A DNA stretch of 62,000 nt from Symbiodinium natans (Eukaryota > Sar > Dinophyceae > Suessiales > Symbiodiniaceae): assembly GCA_905221605.1 (NCBI GenBank), contig CAJNDS010002541.1, forward strand, positions 242,501 through 304,500, given 5' to 3'. The position numbers and the translations under genes were made by a program. The notes beneath the pieces are model-generated. The model was not told the origin of the DNA, did not search any database, and saw nothing but the letters and a program-made list of their open reading frames with translations. Positions 11,597-20,850 of this stretch are shown here, piece after piece (positions within the stretch are counted from its first letter, which is position 1; every line of letters begins with the position of its first letter).

Positions 11597-11842
11597 AGTA
11601 GATGGTATAGGCTTAAAAAGGCCTGCCCAAGTACAGCTGGCCGAATTCCAATGCGGCAACGCATGGGAGGAAGCCAAGGGCAGAATAGGAACCATCTTTA
11701 AAGCACCCTCAACATAATTTGCAGGAGTGCTCAGCAGCAACATGTTTCACAAACCTCGAACGAAACTGACCATTTGGCTCAAGTAAAAGTTGTGCGTTGC
11801 TTTAGTGCACGCCATAACCTCTTTGCTCTGCCAGTTTCATCT
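11597..11842 (+). repeat. 5' LTR (246 bp)
   Basis: It starts agtagatgg and ends tttcatct, and equals 20851-21096 base for base. It lacks the canonical TG...CA ends, although AGATG/CATCT forms a short imperfect inverted repeat near the termini. It contains a GCAA-loop hairpin (11651-11664) and a spliced-leader-like stretch (11770-11783). Confidence 0.93.
11770..11783 (+). promoter_or_regulatory. Spliced-leader-like sequence in the 5' LTR
   Basis: The 14 bases ccatttggctcaag match the last 15 bases of the dinoflagellate spliced leader (CCATTTTGGCTCAAG) except for one missing T. The same sequence lies in the 3' LTR at 21024-21037. It is followed by taaaag. It may mark the start of the R region, if the genomic RNA of an ancestor was trans-spliced and then reverse-transcribed. 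Chance resemblance cannot be excluded. Confidence 0.55.
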
Positions 11843-11855
11843 GGTTATCAGCCGT
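11842..11855 (+). other. Candidate primer-binding site
   Basis: Directly at the LTR end the sequence reads tggttatcagccg. This resembles TGGTATCAGAGC, the complement of the initiator tRNA-Met 3' end used by many copia elements, with one inserted T and a diverged right end. The position is correct but the match is imperfect. Confidence 0.45.
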
Positions 11856-11905
11856 AGGTTCGCCTGCGGCTTAGCTCCCAATCAAACCCCACCAAGTTTG
11901 ACCAC

Positions 11906-13006
11906 TTGTTCCCCTGCTTTCTGCACCCTGCGCTTTGTCTTCAGCGTCTTTTGCCCAACACGGCTGGACGCCTCAACGAGGAAGGGCGCTGGGCCAAGCC
12001 GGCTGGTTTGGATATTGACGATTGCATTTGGAATAACCTCAGCGTGAAACGTGGAGGACAGAGTGGCTTACAGGTGAAGACCAAAATTGCCAAGGAGTTC
12101 CAAAAGTTTTTGGATTCGGGCCAGGTCAGTCGCGACTCCCTTGCAGAGGCGCTAAAAGCGTACGGCAAGCGCAGCGTTGAGTTGCTACACGATCCGTCGT
12201 TGCTCGAGCCATTCTCGGTGCAGGACATTGCTTCTAGTGCAGAGCCTTCTGCTGACGTTGAACTCGAATCAGAGGCAGAGCCTGAGCAGGCGAGTTCCTC
12301 AGGGGTCGTTCCCGATTCTTTGGAGACAATTTCCGTTGCGTCCCGGGAGAGATCGCCCAGGCAAACTGCAGTTAAGTCGAAAGCCAGGCCATTGCAGCGT
12401 GTAATCGTGAACGCGCCGTACTCTGTATTGTTGCCGGATACGACCCGATTTTGGTTGTGGCAAGGGGACAGCTTACAGGAAGCGCGTATTCTGCGGAGGT
12501 CAGGTGATCGCACAGTTGCCCAGGTCTTCTTGGATTGGCACCAGGTTCTCAACAGGTGCAGGGGCCCATCAGGGCGTTGGCTAAGATCCACTCCGAACGG
12601 CGGCCTTTGCGCTCCCACATTGGATTTTCTCAGAGATATCAAGGCAGCAGGTGCTGAGATCTTTGTTTTATCCTACGTGGTGGACCAGCAAAAGTTGCAG
12701 GACGCTTTACGTACCTTGGAATCGACTCCGGGCGCATCCAGTCTTTTTGCAGCGTTTATTGCTGCCACAAGCAAGACCGGATCACTGGGCAAGAAGGGAG
12801 TGTTGGAAGCCTTTAGAGGGCACAGACTCCTCCTAGACGTCGTAGAGGAGGTGGTTACATCCAACATTGCTGCTGCTCACATTGCTCTGCCGAAACGTGA
12901 GTGGGTACAGGAGGTCTTGAACGTTCACTGGGAGGAGTTCTTAGAGGACTTTGGCCCATACGTGCGAGGGTGGATTGCGGAAATAGCAGAGTATGACAGA
13001 GTTTGA
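11906..13006 (+). CDS. Retroelement-encoded ORF with degenerate HAD-like domain
   Basis: This 366-residue frame lies between the primer-binding site and the coiled-coil/Gag frames, where copia elements normally start Gag. Residues 206-260 carry features of the haloacid dehalogenase fold: a hydrophobic strand ending VFLDWHQVLNR (D210, motif I), then FVLSY with S256 as motif II, Lys residues around 290-297, and RLLLDVVEEV (D311) in the place of motif IV. The second Asp of the DxD catalytic pair is His (DWH), and motif IV has a single Asp, so phosphatase activity is doubtful. Residues 105-160 are acidic and probably disordered. The frame contains no internal Met at all and begins at a TTG, so its natural start is unclear. 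It overlaps the next ORF by 14 bases. Confidence 0.6.
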   Translation: MFPCFLHPALCLQRLLPNTAGRLNEEGRWAKPAGLDIDDCIWNNLSVKRGGQSGLQVKTKIAKEFQKFLDSGQVSRDSLAEALKAYGKRSVELLHDPSLLEPFSVQDIASSAEPSADVELESEAEPEQASSSGVVPDSLETISVASRERSPRQTAVKSKARPLQRVIVNAPYSVLLPDTTRFWLWQGDSLQEARILRRSGDRTVAQVFLDWHQVLNRCRGPSGRWLRSTPNGGLCAPTLDFLRDIKAAGAEIFVLSYVVDQQKLQDALRTLESTPGASSLFAAFIAATSKTGSLGKKGVLEAFRGHRLLLDVVEEVVTSNIAAAHIALPKREWVQEVLNVHWEEFLEDFGPYVRGWIAEIAEYDRV

Positions 13007-14063
13007 TGCGAGAAGTCGTTCAGGGAATTCTGGCTCGGTTTCTCCAGGGGATAGTGGATTCAGTCAGGCATTGGTTCCAGCTGCGCATACGATTGTGGCA
13101 CCTCAGGGTATGGCGGCAACGCCTTCCCCCATGCATCTCAGCAGTTTCCTGGGATCGCCTCCCGAATCAACCCCTATTCCCGAATCATCCTCCAGCGATT
13201 CCGTGATGCAACCGGTCACTGACGTCGTAAGCCAAACACTGCACCTTCATCGTCATGAGAATGTTGAAAGTACTTTTGTGAGACAAGACTTGCAAGATCA
13301 TCGGAGTATTCACCAACACCTCCAATTCAACCAAGCCAACCTAAGCGTCACTGCTGACCCGTTGGTAGTCGCTCAAGCTGCTGTTGAAGTAGACCTCGCC
13401 CGTAGACAAACTCAAGAAGTCTACAATCAAGCATCCCGTGAGATTGAAGCTACCCGAGCCTCAGCCCAAGAAGAGGTCCGTAGGCATACCTTTGAAGTGT
13501 TGCAGCGAGCCTCTCAGGAGGTTGATCAATCAAGGGCGTCAGCTGAAAGGGAGGTTGAAAGGGCTAGGCAAATAGCAGCAGAGGCTAGAAGGTCCCAAGA
13601 ACAAAGCGAACACATGCTTACCTTTGCTCAGAGTGACTTTGAGAGAATGCAGCTTCAAATTCAAGGGTTGATTGAGGTGGTTGAAAAGCAGAAATGTGTT
13701 ATCAACAGATTGGAGAGCGAAAGGTCGCAAGCTATGAGCCCTAGTAATGGCGCGGGAATGGCCCCAGGGAAACATCAAGGGACTGAGGCCACGTCATCAA
13801 CCAACGCAATTCCCTTAGTGAAGCCTCCGGGCTCCGGGGTTGAAGCTCAACAGATCCTTCCAACAGCGGTCGCAACCTCGTTGATGCCCCTTGGTAGCCC
13901 TGAGGTTCCTAAGACGCCCGGCGGTTTTGCTTTTAGGACCACCTTTGACCCCCCGAAGAGGCCCCCAAATGAGGGCACAGGTGGCCCGAAACCAAAACCA
14001 GTTGTGGCAATTTACCTCCAGTGCCCGACATTTATGCCATCAGCACTCCCAGGGCCCAAATAG
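12993..14063 (+). CDS. Coiled-coil ORF of the copia element (Gag N-terminal part)
   Basis: It starts with ATG overlapping the end of the HAD-like frame. Residues about 1-75 are Ser/Pro-rich. Residues about 125-250 form a long charged helix with strong heptad character (VDLARRQTQEVYNQ, EVRRHTFEVLQ, EVERARQIAAEA), predicted as a coiled coil that could mediate assembly. The C-terminal part is Pro/Gly-rich. The frame stops at 14061-14063. The protein-like sequence continues in another frame from about 14012 (VPDIYAIS, then QGQLDVITAQITW), so a frameshift lies near 14010. It is probably the N-terminal part of Gag rather than a separate protein. Confidence 0.6.
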   Translation: MTEFDARSRSGNSGSVSPGDSGFSQALVPAAHTIVAPQGMAATPSPMHLSSFLGSPPESTPIPESSSSDSVMQPVTDVVSQTLHLHRHENVESTFVRQDLQDHRSIHQHLQFNQANLSVTADPLVVAQAAVEVDLARRQTQEVYNQASREIEATRASAQEEVRRHTFEVLQRASQEVDQSRASAEREVERARQIAAEARRSQEQSEHMLTFAQSDFERMQLQIQGLIEVVEKQKCVINRLESERSQAMSPSNGAGMAPGKHQGTEATSSTNAIPLVKPPGSGVEAQQILPTAVATSLMPLGSPEVPKTPGGFAFRTTFDPPKRPPNEGTGGPKPKPVVAIYLQCPTFMPSALPGPK

Positions 14064-14171
14064 ACCCAGGGATTCAGGGGCAATTGGACGTGATCACGGC
14101 ACAAATCACCTGGCGGCGGCAACGCCCCTCCGGCAAGCCTCAAGGGTGCAGGCGCCACATCAAGGGGGTAT

Positions 14172-15065
14172 TTGAGGTCAAGTAGTGTTGCGGGTTCGGA
14201 TCCGGGATCAGCGATTGCAAAGCCTCCAGGCCCCCCCTCGGACTCGTCAGGCTCAGACTCGAGTGGATCAGGTTCGGGTAAAGGGAGGAAAGGCGGCAAC
14301 GCCTCGGAAACCAGCAAAAGTTCCAGCTCATCGTCGTCTAGCTCGGGCTCAGATGGGGCATACAAGAAGGAACGAAAGCTTATGAGAACCAAGCAGCACG
14401 ACTCACTGAAGATTGCGGCGCTCCCGAAGTCCGCATCTGAATTTAGGGGGTTTAGGAATCACCTGTATAGCGCAGTGACGAAGCTAGCCAAAGGTAATGA
14501 AACCCCTTTGTTGGTTTGGATTTCCAAATGCAATGATGCATCATGCGCATCCTCGTTTGACGACTCCGGACATTATCCTCTACTTGATCGAATCCTTGGC
14601 CACCGTATGTTGGAACATGCTCGGGGCACCAAGTTCTCTATGGAGTTTCAGTCCCTTCAAGAGAAAGCCCAGAAGCACGGCAAACAGCCCAAAGGGAGGT
14701 TGCTTTTGTGGGTTGTGTTCCAGCGGTTTCGTTTGGAAAAGGATCGTGGTACCGCCCTCACGCAACATCACCTATTGTCGCTTACAGTGCAGGGTTCGGA
14801 GGTCAAGGGTCTGATAGAGTTCAGGCAACGTTTTGACTTTGTATGGGAAGCGTTGGAGCCATCAGAGAGGCCCAGTGACAATGCTGTTCGGTCCCTTTTG
14901 TTTGAAAACCTCAAAGGGCACCCCCTGATGAGCCTTCACATCGACCGTTTCCGCAACTCGAGCAGTTCCTCTAGCAAGAGGACGTGGGAGTGGTTATACG
15001 GTAAGATGGTGGATGGTGGATGTTGTCGACATTGCCCAGTTAGAGGAAAACACGGCGTCCATTAG
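14172..15065 (+). CDS. Gag capsid-like segment of the copia element
   Basis: This is a 297-residue open frame without an ATG start, in the same phase as the coiled-coil ORF and separated from it by a frame-broken stretch. Residues about 10-60 are a Ser/Gly-rich linker. From about residue 80 the sequence KIAALPKSASEFRGFRNHL resembles the start of the capsid-like domain in dinoflagellate copia Gag. It is followed by alpha-helical sequence to about residue 270. Near 15005-15020 a small duplication of ggatggt breaks the frame, and the natural continuation (VDVVDIAQLEENTASIS) lies in the +1 frame. The assignment rests on position and character, since Gag is poorly conserved. Confidence 0.6.
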   Translation: MRSSSVAGSDPGSAIAKPPGPPSDSSGSDSSGSGSGKGRKGGNASETSKSSSSSSSSSGSDGAYKKERKLMRTKQHDSLKIAALPKSASEFRGFRNHLYSAVTKLAKGNETPLLVWISKCNDASCASSFDDSGHYPLLDRILGHRMLEHARGTKFSMEFQSLQEKAQKHGKQPKGRLLLWVVFQRFRLEKDRGTALTQHHLLSLTVQGSEVKGLIEFRQRFDFVWEALEPSERPSDNAVRSLLFENLKGHPLMSLHIDRFRNSSSSSSKRTWEWLYGKMVDGGCCRHCPVRGKHGVH

Positions 15066-15257
15066 TAAGGCCCTCGCAGGAGGTAACAATCGTGTTGCAG
15101 CAATGCGGCGCCAAAAGCCCAGGCGAAAGAAAAAGCGAAACCAAACAATGGGGATAAGAGCGAGCAAGACAAAGCAAAAGAAAAGAAGGAGCGGGAGAAA
15201 GCGAAGAAGAAGGAGAAGGAAAAAGAAACGAAGGAGAAAGCGCGAGCAGCAGCAACA

Positions 15258-17216
15258 GTGGCAACGAGCGAGGCGGCAACGCCTGCTCCCGCCGCTCCTG
15301 CAAAAGGCAAAGGCAAAGGAAAGGAGAAGCCAAAGTCGCCACGCACAAAAGAGGAAAAAGCCAAGTTGCCATGCATGTTCTTTGCGTATGACTGTTGCAC
15401 TCATGGAAATGCGTGTGAGTATATCCGCGATAAGAACAACCTGTACAAAGGGCCTAAGCCCAGGGGCATCAAGGCTTCTGCAGGTGCAGCAACAGTCGCG
15501 GCAGGTGTTGCCATGGCAAGCGCGCTTCCAACCGCAAAGGGTGCTTGCGTAGAAGAGTGGCAATGCGGCAACGCATGCCCTTCAGAGCAGGAGTCCCCGA
15601 AGCGCGTTCAGGGTTTAGCTGGCAGGGTGAAGGGTCTAGGCAACAAGTTGCTCAAGTCAGGCCGGAACGTCAAGCTCAACGGCAGTGTGCTCCCAAAAGG
15701 CAGCTTCTTTGCTAGGGCGTTCACGACAGTCATGACGGCTATGGCGTGCCTTGACCCAGGTGGGAATGCTACTGGAATGGCAGGTGTGTGCACCATGAAC
15801 CAGACTAAGCCCCTAAACATGGACTTTCTCTTAGATAGCGGCGCCGGTAGGAATCTCATTTCCAAGAAACATTTGCCTGAAGAGACCCATGAGATGTTTT
15901 CCAAGGCACCGGAAAAGTTGCAGTTCTCAACTGGAGGGGGCACCCGTACAGGCTCCCAAGCAGTGAGGATGAAAGGAGACCTTTCAGGTGACAATGTGTT
16001 CTACTCCCTAAAGGATTGTCCTCCAGCTCTGAGTGTAGGCATCCAGGTAAATGAACACAAGCGCCCGTGGATATGGTTTCCTGACCAACTCCCTTTCTTC
16101 GTGAAAGCTGACAGAGTCCAGGATGTCACCTTTTTCTGCCCTGAATCAGCAAAGATCTATGCAGATCGCATTGAAGAAAACGTGCCCGTCCTGAGAGAAT
16201 CCGTTTCGTGTTCTGCCTTGCCCGCTTGTGGACGTGCTGTCAAGCCAGAAGCGGAAACGCTCATGGCTGCTCCATCAGAACCGGCCAGTTCATCGAGTGA
16301 TTTAGCCCCGCGCCATCTTAGGAGAGTAGCGGCGAAAGAATCACGTCCTGAATTCCCCATAAGAATGCCTGATGAGGCCTCCGGGCCCAAGGCGCCTACA
16401 CGGGATAAGCCTGTAGAGTCTGGCAAGGCAGATGCGGAATGCTTAAGGTTGAAACCGGATAGCTCCCTGCCGCATTTTGGGGACGATGATGAACTCACAG
16501 CCTGTGCTGAGCCAACCCCAGGTGAAAGAGATGAACCGTTGGATGAGGAAGATGCCGAAGAGCACCCTGAATGGACCCCTTCCCTGCGAGAGAGGCTCAT
16601 AGCAGCATCAAAGGGCTTAGCGCATCAACTAACACATTATCCCAAAAATCGGTACTGTGACATTTGCAAGCGTGCCAAAATGACTGCTAAAGTCCATAGA
16701 AGTAGGAAGGACGAAGGGCCCGATCCTGATGACACTCCTCCCTTGCACTATGGGCACAGGCTCCGGGCAGACCACATCATTCTCGGTCAAGATTTGACAA
16801 AAGGCTCGGAAGGAGAGCAGGCCTGCTTGATTGCTTATGACGACTATAGCGGTTGCTATGGGGCTTTTCCACAAACCAATAGAAGCACAGATCAAAACGT
16901 CTCCGTGTTACAAAAATTTGGTGGCACCAGGGCCCATGGAAAAGCACTATGCGTGGTCAAGTCGGATGCAGCTTCCGAGCTCGTCGACGCAGTGAAGGCA
17001 TTGAACTGGCTGCCGGATCCAGGCGTACCCCATGACCTTTTTCACAACTCACAACTCGAGCGAGCCATCAGGACAATAAAAGAGGGTACCAGAGCCGTCC
17101 ACCTGAAGGCTGGCTTCGGACACAACCTATGGCCGCGATCGATAGAATATTTTTGCGTCGCTAGGTCGTTTACAACCCTCGCGCCAGTGCACCCAAACGA
17201 AACAGAAGCCTCTTAA
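15258..17216 (+). CDS. Copia Lys-rich/CCCH-like region, protease and integrase
   Basis: The open frame begins upstream at about 15100 with a Lys/Glu-rich stretch. It then has a degenerate CCCH-like zinc motif (C39, C46, C47, C53; the usual final His is Arg). The aspartic protease active site is LLDSGAGRNLI (D193-S-G). The integrase follows with its zinc-binding H456-x3-H460-x6-C467-x2-C470 and the catalytic D505 (RADHIIL), D570 (VVKSDAASE) and E601 (QLERAIRTIKEG). The spacing between the last two is slightly short of the usual 35 residues. The frame stops at 17214-17216, while the integrase C-terminal sequence continues in the +1 frame (PLKEFKEGKTCYEVAN). The enzyme would cleave the polyprotein and insert the cDNA. 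This copy looks frame-broken. Confidence 0.85.
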   Translation: MATSEAATPAPAAPAKGKGKGKEKPKSPRTKEEKAKLPCMFFAYDCCTHGNACEYIRDKNNLYKGPKPRGIKASAGAATVAAGVAMASALPTAKGACVEEWQCGNACPSEQESPKRVQGLAGRVKGLGNKLLKSGRNVKLNGSVLPKGSFFARAFTTVMTAMACLDPGGNATGMAGVCTMNQTKPLNMDFLLDSGAGRNLISKKHLPEETHEMFSKAPEKLQFSTGGGTRTGSQAVRMKGDLSGDNVFYSLKDCPPALSVGIQVNEHKRPWIWFPDQLPFFVKADRVQDVTFFCPESAKIYADRIEENVPVLRESVSCSALPACGRAVKPEAETLMAAPSEPASSSSDLAPRHLRRVAAKESRPEFPIRMPDEASGPKAPTRDKPVESGKADAECLRLKPDSSLPHFGDDDELTACAEPTPGERDEPLDEEDAEEHPEWTPSLRERLIAASKGLAHQLTHYPKNRYCDICKRAKMTAKVHRSRKDEGPDPDDTPPLHYGHRLRADHIILGQDLTKGSEGEQACLIAYDDYSGCYGAFPQTNRSTDQNVSVLQKFGGTRAHGKALCVVKSDAASELVDAVKALNWLPDPGVPHDLFHNSQLERAIRTIKEGTRAVHLKAGFGHNLWPRSIEYFCVARSFTTLAPVHPNETEAS

Positions 17217-17247
17217 GGAGTTCAAGGAGGGTAAAACGTGCTATGAG

Positions 17248-20200
17248 GTGGCCAACAAAGGTGAACCTTTTGAGGGCCATAGAATCCCTTTAGGGGCCTT
17301 AGTGTACTACAAGCCTCCTCAACACCACGATTTGCCAGCTTTTGACCCTAGGACGTTCCCTGGGGTCTTTTGCGGATGGCGTTTGGATGCAGGCTACAAG
17401 TTTCGTGGAGTTCACTTGGTGCTTGACTACGACTCACTTCGCAAAGATGAAAGGGGCTGCGGAAGACCAATCCAAGTGCACGCGTCAGAGTTGGTCGTAC
17501 CTGATTCTTTTGTGTTTCCATTGCACGAGGCTCAGGTTGAGAAACTTTCCCTTTTCAAGTCAGAGGCAGCAATGCCCACGCTTGACACTCGAGAAGCTTT
17601 GCCTTTCGAGAAAGGAGCCCCGGAACCCAAAGTTCGCAAACGCAAAACGTATGTGACATTGGAAAGGGCCCTTCGTTTCGGCATAACTCTTGGATGCAAG
17701 GGCTGTGATAGGATAGCAGAAGGCGTGCCACACAATGATGCGTGCCATGAACGGTTTAGGAAGCTTTTAGAAGACGAGGCCGCTGCACTGAAGGCTAAGG
17801 CCAAAGCAAAGGCCGACGCCGCGCGTCCTGCTTCTGATAGTGTTGCCCCAGCCGCGCCGCTGCAACCATCTCATGAGGCGACTCGCCCAGATGAGACGAA
17901 GCAAGGCGTCAAGGGGGCTGATCTAGACTACTGGGATTTTGATTCCAAGCGCATGGCGTGGAAACGAGTGCATGTCAAGCCCCGAAAACGTTTGTACACC
18001 CCTGTAGGCCGACATTGTCCTTTTGATTTCCATCTTTTGTCTTCTGCCCGAGAGACAGAGTGGAAATGCCGCGGCAAATTGTCTACTTTCTCCGACGACT
18101 GGCAAGACAAGAGCCCGAATAGACGCATTTCCTCTAAAAGTTGGGTAGGGGCCACATGGTTTTTCCCAAAGAAGGAGATTGACCCAAACCAAGCCAAGCT
18201 TGACACGATGAAGGCCAACGCAGAAGAGCAACTCAAACGCTCACCCCTCAAAGGTGCGGAAGCGGTAGCAGCAATCCTCCACGATCTAGAAGCCTTAGAC
18301 CCAAAAGCAGTCCCAAGCTTTGGCTCAACTTTGACTGGGGACTCGGCCCCTACCAGCGCGAGTTCTCAGACCAAGGTCAAACGCAACAGACGTGCCGAGG
18401 ATGCCACTTTGTTTGAGTTTTGCTGCGAGCCTGATTCAATGTTAGGCCAGGTGAATGAGGAGAACGAAATCAACCACTTCCGTTTGACAGAAAGCAGCTC
18501 GGACATGTCGTGTCCAAAGCAAACGGAGTCTTTAAAGAAGCTTGTCCAGCTCTTTCCTGGTTGCGACTTATGGGGCAGCATACCTTGCGGCCCATGGAGT
18601 CAACTGCAGCACCTCAACATCGCACGCTTGGGAAATAGCTTCCGAGAGAAACTCCGAAAGAAGCGGCAACGCTCAAGGAGAATCTTGAAGAACTTCATAA
18701 GCGTCGCGGAAGTTGTCTTAGCTCAAGGAGGGCATGTGAGTTTCGAGTGGCCTCAAGGCTGCAGCGGTTGGGCTCTACCTGAGCTTACCCAGTTCATCCA
18801 GAAGCATGGCTTGTTCACTGCGGTAACGCATGGATGCGCTCATGGCCTGATGGATGATGAAGGGACGCCGCACAAGAAGCCCTGGAGGATTGTGACCTCC
18901 TGCTGGAAACTTGCCGACAACTTGAACACCAAGCGCTGTCAACACCCGCCGGGCTTCCAGCACAGCACCATTGAGGGAAGCAAAACTGCAAAAACTGCCA
19001 AATACACCAGGTCTATGGCCACAACCATTGTGCACAGCTTGTACCCGCACCTCTCCTCACAAGTGGCAGCAATGCCCGTCATGCCGTCTTCTCCACACTG
19101 CCATGTCCCTAGGACTCCCCCGAAGGACCAAGAGATGATTTACGCTGGCATCCACCACTTGATAGATAGAAAGGATTGGGGCAAACACGCAGGTGCTCAG
19201 GAATGCATAGACGGAGAGGCCAAGGGTTTGATATCCAACGGCACTTGGGACTACAGGGAAGTAGTTTCACGCAGGGATTTGTTGGCTAGAAAAGAACCCC
19301 TCAATATTGGCCGCCTCATGACTATCTTGAGCATAAAGCACTTTGAAACGCCAGAGTTGCGAAAGCTAAAGGCTCGAATCGTTTTCAGAGGCGACGACAT
19401 TAGAGATGAAGCGAACAACCTGGCAATCCTGCAAGAACTAAAAGTGAATCCCACTGGAATAGTAGGTATTAACTTCAACCTTGCTTACGGAGCCATCAAA
19501 GGTCACTGTTCGTCACAATCTGATGTGGTTAAGGCCTACACACAATCCGATTTAAACACGAAAGTTCCCACGTGGGTCGAACTCCCGCGAGAGCTTACAC
19601 CGCCGGAGTTCCGAGGAATAGAGCGCCCCTGCGTCAGACTCTGGAAGTCTCTTTACGGGCACCCAGAATCTGGATTTCATTGGCACGAAAGGTTCAAGCA
19701 GGTAATGAGTTTGATGGGAGGTGAACACTCCGAACTGTTCCAATCGTCATTCTGGTTCCCCAAGACTAGGCAGCTACTAACGCTGTACGTTGACGACATA
19801 GTTTTAAGTGGGCCCAAAGATACTCAAGCTGCATTCTGGGAAGAGCTCCAAAAGCACCTAGATATTGAACCGCCAAGTGAAGTAGACAGGGTGTTAGGGC
19901 GGAAGCACGTCTACCAGCGCGAAGGCAACACAGTCATGACATATGACATGTCTGACTACTGCCGAAATGCTTGTGACTTATATGAGCAACTGTCGGGCCG
20001 GAAGCTCAAAGGGGCGGCAACGCCCTTTGTTGCTGAAGGTTCTCTCCTTACAAGCGACTGGGAAACAAGGGGGCAGCTATCAGATGCTGCCAGCAGAGTG
20101 TTGATGAAGAGCCTGTGGCTCGCACGCTTATCACGCCCTGACGTGATGAAACCTCTGTCAGACCTTACCCGTCGAGTCACTTGCTGGAGCATTGCGGACG

Positions 20201-20556
20201 ACAAACGTCTTTTCCGTTTAATGTGTTACCTACACTCAACACCTGAGCTCTCTATCACTCACACCATGGGAGATGAGCCAGAAAGCCTCAAACTTAGCCT
20301 GTACACGGACGCCGACCACGCTTCTGATGTAGAGCATGCTCACAGCACGTCCGGGATGGTACTCTGTATAGAAGGGGAACACTCCTTCTGGCCACTGTGC
20401 TGGGCCAGCAAAAAGCAGACGGCGACCAGCAGATCAACCACTGAGGCCGAGATCATTTCACTGAGCTCTGGAGTGTTCGGGGAAGCACTACCCATGCAAC
20501 AGTTCATGGAAAAGGTCTTTGGCCGAGAGGTGCTATTGCAGTTGTCATCAGGATAA
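17248..20556 (+). CDS. Copia integrase C-terminus, reverse transcriptase and RNase H
   Basis: A frame of 1102 residues begins inside the integrase C-terminal region (IPLGALVYYKPP, GVFCGWRLDAGYKF). A long variable linker follows. RT motifs start around residue 690 (LKARIVFRGDDIRDE), continue with QSDVVKAYTQSD, and reach the catalytic YVDDIVLSG with D849 and D850. RNase H follows with LYTDADHASDVE (about residue 1018) and TTEAEIISLSSG (about residue 1066). There is no ATG at the start because the frame is a continuation. It ends prematurely at 20554-20556, before the conserved DNxSA motif, which continues in another frame. The family-level assignment is secure. This copy is unlikely to make an intact RNase H. 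Confidence 0.92.
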   Translation: MANKGEPFEGHRIPLGALVYYKPPQHHDLPAFDPRTFPGVFCGWRLDAGYKFRGVHLVLDYDSLRKDERGCGRPIQVHASELVVPDSFVFPLHEAQVEKLSLFKSEAAMPTLDTREALPFEKGAPEPKVRKRKTYVTLERALRFGITLGCKGCDRIAEGVPHNDACHERFRKLLEDEAAALKAKAKAKADAARPASDSVAPAAPLQPSHEATRPDETKQGVKGADLDYWDFDSKRMAWKRVHVKPRKRLYTPVGRHCPFDFHLLSSARETEWKCRGKLSTFSDDWQDKSPNRRISSKSWVGATWFFPKKEIDPNQAKLDTMKANAEEQLKRSPLKGAEAVAAILHDLEALDPKAVPSFGSTLTGDSAPTSASSQTKVKRNRRAEDATLFEFCCEPDSMLGQVNEENEINHFRLTESSSDMSCPKQTESLKKLVQLFPGCDLWGSIPCGPWSQLQHLNIARLGNSFREKLRKKRQRSRRILKNFISVAEVVLAQGGHVSFEWPQGCSGWALPELTQFIQKHGLFTAVTHGCAHGLMDDEGTPHKKPWRIVTSCWKLADNLNTKRCQHPPGFQHSTIEGSKTAKTAKYTRSMATTIVHSLYPHLSSQVAAMPVMPSSPHCHVPRTPPKDQEMIYAGIHHLIDRKDWGKHAGAQECIDGEAKGLISNGTWDYREVVSRRDLLARKEPLNIGRLMTILSIKHFETPELRKLKARIVFRGDDIRDEANNLAILQELKVNPTGIVGINFNLAYGAIKGHCSSQSDVVKAYTQSDLNTKVPTWVELPRELTPPEFRGIERPCVRLWKSLYGHPESGFHWHERFKQVMSLMGGEHSELFQSSFWFPKTRQLLTLYVDDIVLSGPKDTQAAFWEELQKHLDIEPPSEVDRVLGRKHVYQREGNTVMTYDMSDYCRNACDLYEQLSGRKLKGAATPFVAEGSLLTSDWETRGQLSDAASRVLMKSLWLARLSRPDVMKPLSDLTRRVTCWSIADDKRLFRLMCYLHSTPELSITHTMGDEPESLKLSLYTDADHASDVEHAHSTSGMVLCIEGEHSFWPLCWASKKQTATSRSTTEAEIISLSSGVFGEALPMQQFMEKVFGREVLLQLSSG

Positions 20557-20688
20557 CTCGGCAGTCATACAGATAGTCCACGCAGGCTACAGCCCAAAGC
20601 TTCGGCACGTGAGCGCGCCGATATTTTTACGAAGGCTCTGGCTCCAGCAAAGTTTCCTGCGGCACTCCAGCTACTCCAAATGGAGTGA
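20519..20688 (+). pseudogene. Frame-shifted RNase H tail of the copia element
   Basis: From about 20549 one frame reads QDNSAVIQIV and KLRHVS, the DNxSA motif and the RHV segment of copia RNase H. Then the first frame resumes with ADIFTKALAP at 20617, the canonical last motif, and stops at 20686-20688. The roughly 20-25 residues normally between RHV and ADIFTKAL are missing, so there is a deletion as well as a frame change. Confidence 0.75.
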
Positions 20689-20842
20689 TGCTTTGCACTT
20701 TTGCTTACGCTTGGCAAGGCAGCAATGCCGCCCAAGTTCTTGCACGCAGCAGCCTGGTGCAAATAGGCACTGTCTCTCGGGAAGCGGCAACGCTCACGAG
20801 TCTCAAGCAGAAACTGCTTAGGCCTGCAAACTCTGCACGAGT

Positions 20843-20850
20843 GAAGGGGG
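20843..20850 (+). other. Polypurine tract
   Basis: The purine run gaaggggg directly abuts the 3' LTR, the position used to prime plus-strand DNA synthesis. Confidence 0.8.

Larger units (their letters stand above)
13112..20794 (+). other. Family of GCAA-loop hairpins inside the copia element
   Basis: Short hairpins with loop GCAA occur at 13112-13123, 14115-14126, 14291-14304, 15271-15284, 15563-15576, 17565-17576, 18662-18673, 19065-19076, 20009-20028, 20718-20729 and 20783-20794, plus one in each LTR (11651-11664, 20905-20918). Stems vary but stay paired: GGCG/CGCC, AGCG/CGCT, GGCA/TGCC, ATGCG/CGCAT and an 8-bp AAGGGGCG/CGCCCTTT-type stem with one G-T pair. Several have an outer stem across an internal loop, for example CTCG/CGAG around 20783 and CTTGG/CCAAG around 20718. 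All are on the element's sense strand. Confidence 0.75.

Noticed and set aside
14994-15563. Minus-strand ORF of 189 residues opposite the Lys-rich part of Gag
   Set aside because: It is the Leu/Phe-rich shadow of an AAG/GAA-rich coding stretch on the + strand.
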